Origin: Planctomycetota bacterium
GTDB taxonomy: Bacteria; Planctomycetota; Planctomycetia; Pirellulales; Pirellulaceae
Direction of reading: 5' to 3'
Assembly (NCBI GenBank): GCA_024276655.1
Contig: JAJRWU010000149.1
Location: 1 to 45,092, forward strand
Length of the DNA: 45,092 bases
Shown here: one piece after another, positions 35,262 through 42,361 of the stretch
Layout of the letters: every line of letters begins with the position of its first letter
Position numbering within the stretch: the first letter of the stretch is position 1
The notes under the pieces: generated by a model
What the model was told of the DNA's origin: nothing
What the model saw: the letters and a program-made list of their open reading frames with translations, nothing else
Databases searched by the model: none
Made by a program: the position numbers and the translations under genes

Positions 35262-35490
35262 GATTCAAGCCATTAGCCGGTGGTCGAGCGCAGCGAACAC
35301 CACCGGAGGATCTTGGTCGCGACACAAATGACGGCGTTGTTTTGAAGCATGTTGCGTCGAGGCGTTTCTCGCGCCCGCTGCATCTGGCGTCGTCGCCGGG
35401 ATGCATCGTTCGCTGCGTTGGCCTACCGGTGGTGTTCGCTATGCTCGACCACCGGCTAATGGCTGGCAAGCCTCCGGCTTGGCGGGAATA
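35262..35490. repeat. Element D with inverted ends
   Basis: CCATTAGCCGGTGGTCGAGC at 35270-35289 returns as GCTCGACCACCGGCTAATGG at 35443-35462. The flanking GCGAACACCACCGG and CCGGTGGTGTTCGC are also inverted. This accounts for most of the 370 bases before the next gene. The right half recurs at 29918. It has no coding capacity. Confidence 0.65.
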
Positions 35491-35542
35491 CCTACAACGA
35501 ACTCGTAACCGTGACCGGTTACAGTAATTTTTCCGCACTTCC

Positions 35543-35755
35543 TTACGGCCAGGGTGATGAAAACCCCAGCCAAAACGCCAGCCAGGCCGCCAGCCGCGAA
35601 AGTATCACGGTGGAGGAAACGTCGCCGCCGCCCGTCGGCGGCGCGGTTCGTATGACACCGTACGCCATCGCCAACGCAATGCCGCAGAGCACCACGAACA
35701 AGTAAGTGGACGGCCTGAAGCGGAGTTGGAATGGTCGGTTGCGCGTGCTGGGCAT
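35543..35755 (-). CDS. Tiny two-segment membrane protein
   Basis: The 70-residue product has a basic N-terminus (MPSTRNRPFQLRFRPS), a hydrophobic segment (YLFVVLCGIALAMAYGVI) and a second one near the C-terminus (LSRLAAWLAFWLGF). The positive-inside pattern suggests a cytoplasmic N-terminus. I recognise no family. It follows the gene at 35786 by 30 bases on the same strand, so the two are probably co-transcribed. Confidence 0.6.
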   Translation of the reverse strand: MPSTRNRPFQLRFRPSTYLFVVLCGIALAMAYGVIRTAPPTGGGDVSSTVILSRLAAWLAFWLGFSSPWP

Positions 35756-35785
35756 GGCGTCGTTTCCAACTCTATTCCGCAGAAA

Positions 35786-36052
35786 TCAATAGCTGAAAAG
35801 TAAGTAGACGAGCAACTGCGCCACCGTGACAAACACGGCCCACACGCGAACATTTCGCCACCATGGCGGGACCGCCTTTGTTTGCCCGATGCGCTCACGC
35901 GGCAAGAGCATTAGCCACACCAGCAACACGGCGAACACGCCGGCGTAAATCCAACGCCCGATTTCGCGGTCGTCAAACCCGCCGCCGGCGAGCGCTGTTT
36001 GTCCCCATAGCAGGGGCGCGGCCAATACGGCGGCTCGCATGAAGAATATCAT
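35786..36052 (-). CDS. Small membrane protein with signal-like N-terminus
   Basis: The 88-residue product starts MIFFMRAAVLAAPLLWGQTA, a signal-peptide-like segment, and has two further hydrophobic stretches (WIYAGVFAVLLVWLMLL and VWAVFVTVAQLLVYLLFSY) separated by a short charged loop. I recognise no family. A good GGAAGGA lies upstream of ATG 36052. It forms a two-gene unit with 35543 and diverges from the large heme protein gene. Confidence 0.68.
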   Translation of the reverse strand: MIFFMRAAVLAAPLLWGQTALAGGGFDDREIGRWIYAGVFAVLLVWLMLLPRERIGQTKAVPPWWRNVRVWAVFVTVAQLLVYLLFSY

Positions 36053-36343
36053 CGTTACATCCTTCCGTAGCAGGCGAGTTTTTTTGACGTATAAGAGACG
36101 TATAACAACAGAGGCTGGTTGGACTGGAATTAAAGACCGAAAAACGCTTGTTTTATCGTTCGAGTCTGGGCGGCGCCGAGTTTGCGAAAGCAGACGGGTC
36201 TGATTATAATTCTCCTACGCTCCCCCCCTCAGGCGACAACGTTCTACTCCCAAGAACGAACGTTACCCCCAACCTCCCGGACCAAACCACAATGCGCATG
36301 ATAACCTTTTCCCGCTGGCGAGTCTCTCGCGGCTTCCTGCGTT

Positions 36344-36493
36344 TATACCGCTCACGGTTGAACATGGCGCGTTTTCGTTTAACGGCAAGCCGAAGGCGGC
36401 TGCGTTTTTCTGCTTGCCCAAAGACGCTGCCACAAAACGCAGCCGCCTTCGGCTTGCCGTTAAACGAGCCATTGGTAGCTGCGAAAAGTATAT
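36344..36493 (+). repeat. Palindromic MITE-like element A, copy 4
   Basis: The copy runs from TATACCGCTCACGGTTGAAC to GCGAAAAGTATAT. The arm CGTTTAACGGCAAGCCGAAG pairs with its reverse complement around 36450-36467. It contains both candidate start codons of the large heme protein (ATG 36364 and TTG 36472). Confidence 0.82.
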
Positions 36494-39400
36494 TTACTTT
36501 ATTGCTTGTGGTAATTCTGGCATTTCTACTGGGCGTGGCCCGCCCCGAGCAAGCACAGGCTCAAGAAAAGGGAGCAAAGGAAATCGCGTCCGATTGGCAA
36601 ACCGTTGCCGTGCCGGAGACTTGGCGGAAAACTCGCGGCGGGCCTTATGCGCCGCGCCAAGGATATGTTTGGTTTCGCTGCGCCGTGCATGTTCCGGCCA
36701 ATTGGCAGAGCCGCGCCATCGAGATTTTTTCCGAGCCCGTCGACGACGTGCGCGCTGTTTACATCAACGGCCAGTGGGTCGGCGCGGCGGGTGAATTTCC
36801 GCCCCTGTTTCGCAGCGGATTGGGCGGGGCTTCGATCTTCCCTGTTTCGCAAGACGTCATCCGATTCGGCGAAACCAACGTCGTTGCCATGCGTATTTAT
36901 GTGAAAGAAGGCCGCGGCGGGTTCAATGTCGCGGCGCCGGTGCTATTCGGCGGCGATGAAGCAATTCGTCTGCAAGGCATGTGGCAAGTCCGTTCGGGAG
37001 ACGACGAATCGTGGGCGCAAGCCAAAGTGGCGGACCTGCCGGCTTCCGTGGCTTTTACGAAATTATCCGACAGCGCGGCGGTGCGCAAGTCGCTCAAAAA
37101 ACTGGGCGATGAAATCGGTCCGCTGAATTTACCCGAGAGTTTGGCGCACATGAAAACACCCGACGACCTCAGCGTCGATTTGGTGCTGGGAGAGCCGGAT
37201 GTGCGGCAGCCGCTTTCCATCAAGTGGGATGAACGCGGCCGATTGTGGGTGATGCAATACCTGCAATACCCCGCGCCGGCCGGTTTGAAGATGGTCAGCC
37301 GCGACAAATTCTTGCGGTCGGTCTACGACAAAACTCCCGTCGCGCCGCCGAACCATGTTCGCGGCCAAGACAAAATCACGATCCACGAAGACACCAACGG
37401 CGATGGCGTGTTCGACAAACACAAAACCTTCGTCGATGGCTTGAGTATTGTTTCTTCGTTCGCTATTGGGCGCGGCGGCGTGTGGGTGTTGAACCCGCCG
37501 TACTTGTTGTTCTACCCCGACAAGAACCGCGACGACATCCCCGACGCAGACCCCGTTGTGCATCTGGAAGGTTTCGGCATCGAAGACTCCCATTCCATCG
37601 CCAACAGTCTGCGTTGGGGTCCTGATGGCTGGCTCTACGCGGCGCAGGGCAGCACCGTCACGGGCGATATCCGCCGACCGGGCGAGAAAAAAGAGACACA
37701 CTCCCTGGGCCAACTCATTTGGCGATACCATCCTGAAAAGAAGATTTATGAAATTTTCGCCGAAGGCGGTGGCAACACGTTCGGCGTCGAAATCGATTCG
37801 CAAGGCCGCACATTTTCCGGCACCAACGGCGGCGACACGCGCGGCTACCATTACGTGCAAGGCGGTTATTCGCGGAAGGCGTTCGGCAAGCACGGAGCGT
37901 TGTCGAACCCGTACGCCTTCGGTTACTTCAACCACATGGCCCACCATAAAGTGCCCCGCTTCACGCACACCTTCGTCATCTATGAAGGCGGCGCCCTGCC
38001 GAGCCGCTACAACGGCAACCTGTTCGGCGTGGGGCCGTTGCAAAGCCACGTGTTGTACAGCCAAGTGGAGCGCGACGGCGCCTCCTTCAAAACACATGAT
38101 CTTGGTTATGTGCTCACGACGGACGACACCTGGTTCCGTCCGGTCGATATTCAAGTCGGGCCCGACGGCGCTTTGTACGTGGCCGATTTTTACGAACAAC
38201 GCATCGACCACGCCAGCCACCATCAGGGCCGCGTCGACAAAACAACCGGCCGCGTTTACCGTTTGCGCGGCAAGCATGCCGCGCCGCTGGCGCCATTCGA
38301 TTTAGGCCGACTGACCGACGCCGAATTGGTCGATGTCTTGCGGCATCGCAACAAGTGGTTTCGTCAAACCGCTCTGCGGTTGATTGGCGACCGCAAAAGC
38401 GCGTCACTCATTCCGCTGTTGAAGAAAAACGTGCGAGAAGAAACTGGGCAGTTGGCTTTGGAGTCGCTCTGGGCGCTGCACTTGAGCGGTGGTTTCGATG
38501 AGAACATCGCTCTGGAGCTACTGGGCCACGCCAACCCGTCGGTGCGAAGTTGGGCCATCCGACTCATCGGAGACACTCGAAAAGTCAGCCCGGAAACCGC
38601 TGGGCGGTTGGCGGAACTGGCCTACCGGGAGCCGGAGGTGGATGTCCGTGCACAACTTGCTTGCACGGCGCGGCGGCTTCCGGGAGCAGCCGCCTTGCCG
38701 ATTATTCGTCAACTATTAACTCGCGGCGAAGACAATACCGATGTCTTCATGCCGCTGCTATTGTGGTGGGCGGTGGAATCGAAAGCCGCTCCCGACCGCC
38801 AGCGCGTGCTGGCGATGTTCGCCGACAAATCCATCTGGGATTTGCCGCTCGTGCGGGATCAAATCGCAGGGCGTCTGATGCGTCGTTACGCCATGGCCGG
38901 CGGCCGCGCCGACCTATTAGCCTGCGCCACGCTGCTCAACGCCGCGCCCGACCAACCCACGGCACAATTGCTGATGAAAGGCTTCGAGTTGGCTTTCGCC
39001 GGCCGCTCCCTGACAGGACTGCCGCCAGAATTAGTAGCCGCGATGGCAAAATCGGGCGGCGGCTCTCTGGCGTTGCGTGTTCGCCAAGGCCAACAAACCG
39101 CAGTGGACGAAGCCTTGCAATTGATCGCTCGTGAAAAATCACCGCAACCGCAACGCCTCGAAATGATTCAAACCTTTGGTGAAACAAAGCAACCGGCCTG
39201 TGTTCCCGTGCTGTTGGCGGTGCTTCGCAACAGTAAGAACGAAGTCGTGCGGTCGGCCGTGCTGGGAGCGTTGCAAAATTACCAAGACGCGGCCATCGCC
39301 CAGGAAGTGTTGCACGTCCACAACAAACTCTCCGCCGCTGGGCAAGAAGCCGCGCAGGCGTTGCTGGCCAGCCGCAAGGCATGGTCGGTCGCTCTTCTTG

Positions 39401-40002
39401 AGGCGGTGGAAGCGGGAGACATTCCACGTGAATCGGTGGCCGACGCGTCGGTGCGTCGTTTGTTATTCCATAACGACCAGCAGATTGCCGCCGCGGTGCG
39501 AAAACTATGGGGCGATATCCGGGGCGCCACCACCGACGAAATGCGCAGCCAAATCGAGCAATACGCCGGCAAGCTGCGCCAAGGCTCCGGCAACCCGTAC
39601 GAAGGGAAAAAGCTATTTGCCAAGAGTTGCGGCAAATGCCATACGCTGTTCACCGAAGGCGGCCGCATTGGTCCTAACCTGACGGCCTACAAACGCGACG
39701 ACCTCAACCGCATGCTGCTTAATGTGGTCAATCCCAGCGCGGAAATTCGCGAAGGGTTTGAAAACTATGTGGTGCTGACCGACGATGGCCGTCAACTCAA
39801 CGGCTTTATTTCCGACCAAGACTCGCGCGTCGTGGTGCTCAAAACGACCGAAGGGCGAGCCTTCACGGTCGACCGCGAGGAAATCGACGACATGCGCGCC
39901 ATTCCCATTTCGCTCATGCCGCAAGGCTTGCTCAAAGACTATAACGAGCAACAACTCCGCGATTTATTCGCCTACCTCCGCGCCACCCAGCCGCTGAATT
40001 GA
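36364..40002 (+). CDS. PVC-type heme protein: N-terminal sugar-binding-like domain, propeller, HEAT repeats, CxxCH
   Basis: Numbered from ATG 36364 the protein has 1212 residues. A signal peptide is visible (KSIFTLLLVVILAFLLGVA then PEQAQA). A jelly-roll domain like the sugar-binding part of GH2 enzymes follows (GYVWFRCAVHVPANW). Next is the membrane-bound-dehydrogenase beta-propeller of the PVC group (LSIKWDERGRLWVMQYLQYP and WGPDGWLYAAQGSTVTGDI). Then come HEAT-like repeats and a C-terminal cytochrome-like module with CGKCH at about 1089-1093, followed by GPNLTAYKRDDLNRMLLNVV. It is predicted to be an extracytoplasmic redox or sugar-oxidising protein; the substrate is unknown. The start is uncertain: TTG 36472 would place the signal peptide at the very N-terminus. 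Both candidates lie in palindromic element A and neither has a clear ribosome site. Confidence 0.9.
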   Translation: MARFRLTASRRRLRFSACPKTLPQNAAAFGLPLNEPLVAAKSIFTLLLVVILAFLLGVARPEQAQAQEKGAKEIASDWQTVAVPETWRKTRGGPYAPRQGYVWFRCAVHVPANWQSRAIEIFSEPVDDVRAVYINGQWVGAAGEFPPLFRSGLGGASIFPVSQDVIRFGETNVVAMRIYVKEGRGGFNVAAPVLFGGDEAIRLQGMWQVRSGDDESWAQAKVADLPASVAFTKLSDSAAVRKSLKKLGDEIGPLNLPESLAHMKTPDDLSVDLVLGEPDVRQPLSIKWDERGRLWVMQYLQYPAPAGLKMVSRDKFLRSVYDKTPVAPPNHVRGQDKITIHEDTNGDGVFDKHKTFVDGLSIVSSFAIGRGGVWVLNPPYLLFYPDKNRDDIPDADPVVHLEGFGIEDSHSIANSLRWGPDGWLYAAQGSTVTGDIRRPGEKKETHSLGQLIWRYHPEKKIYEIFAEGGGNTFGVEIDSQGRTFSGTNGGDTRGYHYVQGGYSRKAFGKHGALSNPYAFGYFNHMAHHKVPRFTHTFVIYEGGALPSRYNGNLFGVGPLQSHVLYSQVERDGASFKTHDLGYVLTTDDTWFRPVDIQVGPDGALYVADFYEQRIDHASHHQGRVDKTTGRVYRLRGKHAAPLAPFDLGRLTDAELVDVLRHRNKWFRQTALRLIGDRKSASLIPLLKKNVREETGQLALESLWALHLSGGFDENIALELLGHANPSVRSWAIRLIGDTRKVSPETAGRLAELAYREPEVDVRAQLACTARRLPGAAALPIIRQLLTRGEDNTDVFMPLLLWWAVESKAAPDRQRVLAMFADKSIWDLPLVRDQIAGRLMRRYAMAGGRADLLACATLLNAAPDQPTAQLLMKGFELAFAGRSLTGLPPELVAAMAKSGGGSLALRVRQGQQTAVDEALQLIAREKSPQPQRLEMIQTFGETKQPACVPVLLAVLRNSKNEVVRSAVLGALQNYQDAAIAQEVLHVHNKLSAAGQEAAQALLASRKAWSVALLEAVEAGDIPRESVADASVRRLLFHNDQQIAAAVRKLWGDIRGATTDEMRSQIEQYAGKLRQGSGNPYEGKKLFAKSCGKCHTLFTEGGRIGPNLTAYKRDDLNRMLLNVVNPSAEIREGFENYVVLTDDGRQLNGFISDQDSRVVVLKTTEGRAFTVDREEIDDMRAIPISLMPQGLLKDYNEQQLRDLFAYLRATQPLN

Positions 40003-40028
40003 GGCCGCCGTTGAATTGAGGCCGCCGT
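39995..40028 (+). repeat. 17-bp tandem duplication over the stop region
   Basis: The unit TGAATTGAGGCCGCCGT occurs twice in direct succession. The first copy spans the TGA stop of the heme protein. It looks like a recent slippage duplication, with no evident role. Confidence 0.7.
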
Positions 40029-40226
40029 TGAAAGGATGTTGTCGTCACACACGGCGCCCCGCAGTAAGGAAGTTCCGCGAAGTTTTTGGGTTTGCAACGT
40101 CTTCTCGTTCGTTTACGCTGTCCAGTGGCGCACCCGGCCGACCGGCGGAGGAAAGGCGACACCCATTGTTCGAGCGGCCCTTATCTCGTTCGAAGAGTTG
40201 AAACGGATGGAAAAACAGCAAGAGAG

Positions 40227-40305
40227 GGAACCGCGAATGGACACGAATGCACACGAATTTTCAAACCGGAGGCATTCGTGTTTATTCGCGTCCAATCGTG
40301 GTTCC
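40227..40305. repeat. Imperfect palindrome overlapping the start of the ankyrin gene
   Basis: GGAACCGCGAATGGACACGA near 40227 returns, reverse-complemented with mismatches, as TCGCGTCCAATCGTGGTTCC ending at 40305. It encloses the ATG at 40237. Palindromes of this style, carrying GGACACGAATG words, are dispersed in bacterial intergenic DNA. Confidence 0.65.
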
Positions 40306-42264
40306 ATAAAGCGGAAATCCCTGTGTTTTTTCGTTGTGGTAGGTTGTTTGGCGAACTTTTTACAGGCTGCAAGTCCTGATCAAAACAAACTCGACCAGGA
40401 GTTGATCGCGCGAGCGCGCGGCGGCGATGTCGCGCAAGTCAAAGCTCTTCTTGACAAAGGCGCCGACCCAAACGCCAGAGGCGGAATAGCCCGTCCGCTG
40501 CAAATTGCCGCTTCGGGCGGCCGTCTTGAAATGATGAAGGCGCTCATTGACCATGGCGCGAATGTGAATGGAAAATCGCCCACTGGCGGCACCGCCCTTC
40601 ATGCCGGCGCGATCCAGGGAGGCGTCGACGTCGTCCGATTTCTGCTCGCTCGGGGCGCCGATCCCAAAGCGGCCAACGACCGAGGAGAAACACCGCTTCA
40701 CATGGCCGTAACGGGCGACGCCCTGATTGAGAATGTGCGTATGATGCTCAAGGCGGGCGCCAACCCGAATACAAGAAACAAGGAACTGGTTTCGCCTATC
40801 CGGCTGGCCGCGATTCGCGGCAATATTCCGGCCTACCAACTGTTGCTGGAAGCCAGCGGAGGCAAAGAGCAAAAGGGCGTCACTCCCAAGAATTCCACCG
40901 CCCACAAAAGTGACAAGACCACGCGGGCGTTGATCGTCGACACTGCGTCAAAAGATTATGAAACCCGCAAGCAGGCGATGCTCGCCTTGGTCGCGCGAGG
41001 CGGCCAGATCATGCCGGAAGTAATACAGGCTCTCGATACGCCAGGCGAACGATACTGGCCATTATTCGACGTGCTCGCCAAGCTGGGCCCTGAAGCGGAG
41101 GCGGCCCTGCCTCAACTGGCGGCGCTTCTCCCAGACAAGCGTTATGTGGTAGCCTCGCGACTGACCATCGATCGCATCAAGCCGGGCCGCTTCGCGCAGC
41201 TGCCGGCGGCTATTCGAGAGCAGGCGGAAGCGGCTCTCTACGAAGCGGTTACTGATCCAAATTCACGCCAAGAGGCCGGTTATTTTGCCTACTTACTGAG
41301 CGAACCTTCAAAACTCAAGCTGCTTCGTTCGCGCGAGCCGGAGCTTCGCGCTATCGCGGTGGGAGTCATCTCTGGAAGTGATTGGCGGTCGGAGAAAATC
41401 GAGGCGGAGTTGATCAAGATTTTACTTGCCAACGATGAAAAAACATCGCTCAGAGCGAGGGCCGTTCGCGCTCTGGGCAGATCAAACAAACTCAGCGCGG
41501 CGGCCCAGGCAGCGCTTCTCCTGGTCGTGAAAGCTTCGCCGCCATTCGGGAAGGGTGGCCAGTATGGGTCGCGGAACACTCGGCTGCAAACGTTGTCAAA
41601 GACGGCGGGAAGAGCATTGGGAACCGCCGGACCTTCCGTCATCGACGATCTGCTGCCGCTCCTTTCCCCGCTCGACAACCATCTTCGACCGGGCGCCATG
41701 GAGGCCCTGTACCAGTTGGGTTCGGCTGGAGTTCCCCGATTAATCGAACTTCTCGCACACCAGGATGAAGCCATCGCCATTTCCGCCAGCATCGCCTTGA
41801 GACGCCTCGGCCGACCCGCCCTGCCAGCGCTCACAAAGGCGTTGGAATCTGAAAACGAACAAGTGATTGAACAGGCGTTGTTGGCAATCGGGCAGTTTGG
41901 CCGCCACGGGAAACAAGCGTTGCCCGCAATACTAACGATCATCCGATCAGAGAACCAATCTGATTCGATCAGAATTACCGCGGCCCGCGCGGCGCTGCAA
42001 GTCGATCCGAATGACGGTCGTTCGAAAGAGGCGATCACGAAGGCCCTTCCAGCATTCATTCGCATCTTTGCCGGGCAAGACGGCAGACGCCAACTGTTCG
42101 CCGCCGACGCCCTGCGGCAACTCGGCTCGGAGGGAGAGCCGGCGCTTCCAGCTCTGCTGGCGTTTCTCGAAAAGGACGAAAGCCGCGACAACCAAGCGTA
42201 TTACTTGGCGCGGCGCGCGGCGCAACTCGCAATCGACAGCATCGAAAAAGCATCGCGACACTAG
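40237..42264 (+). CDS. Exported ankyrin-repeat / HEAT-repeat protein
   Basis: The 675-residue product from ATG 40237 has an unusual polar N-terminus of about 28 residues (MDTNAHEFSNRRHSCLFASN and on), encoded by the palindrome at 40227-40305. A signal peptide follows (KSLCFFVVVGCLANFLQA). Four ankyrin repeats are at about 50-215 (VKALLDKGADPNARGG, MKALIDHGANVNGKSP, VRFLLARGADPKAANDRGET, VRMMLKAGANPNTRN). The remainder is HEAT/PBS-lyase-like repeats (LALVARGGQIMPEVIQAL and many similar). Both repeat types bind proteins; the partner is unknown. The ATG follows AGAGAGGG (40221-40228). An earlier in-frame ATG at 40207 is possible. No other ATG lies between the palindrome and the signal peptide. 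It is convergent with the gene ending at 42362. Confidence 0.83.
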   Translation: MDTNAHEFSNRRHSCLFASNRGSIKRKSLCFFVVVGCLANFLQAASPDQNKLDQELIARARGGDVAQVKALLDKGADPNARGGIARPLQIAASGGRLEMMKALIDHGANVNGKSPTGGTALHAGAIQGGVDVVRFLLARGADPKAANDRGETPLHMAVTGDALIENVRMMLKAGANPNTRNKELVSPIRLAAIRGNIPAYQLLLEASGGKEQKGVTPKNSTAHKSDKTTRALIVDTASKDYETRKQAMLALVARGGQIMPEVIQALDTPGERYWPLFDVLAKLGPEAEAALPQLAALLPDKRYVVASRLTIDRIKPGRFAQLPAAIREQAEAALYEAVTDPNSRQEAGYFAYLLSEPSKLKLLRSREPELRAIAVGVISGSDWRSEKIEAELIKILLANDEKTSLRARAVRALGRSNKLSAAAQAALLLVVKASPPFGKGGQYGSRNTRLQTLSKTAGRALGTAGPSVIDDLLPLLSPLDNHLRPGAMEALYQLGSAGVPRLIELLAHQDEAIAISASIALRRLGRPALPALTKALESENEQVIEQALLAIGQFGRHGKQALPAILTIIRSENQSDSIRITAARAALQVDPNDGRSKEAITKALPAFIRIFAGQDGRRQLFAADALRQLGSEGEPALPALLAFLEKDESRDNQAYYLARRAAQLAIDSIEKASRH

Positions 42265-42361
42265 AAACGGAGCATCGCGCCGACACGCATTATGCCGCTC
42301 GCGGTGGGCGCCGGTCTGCACTTTTTAGGCGGCGGCGTCTGCCAGGATGTCGAACTGGAAC

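Noticed and set aside
37129-38277. Long reverse frame of 382 codons inside the heme protein gene
   Set aside because: It is an antisense shadow of a gene with clear domains on the other strand.
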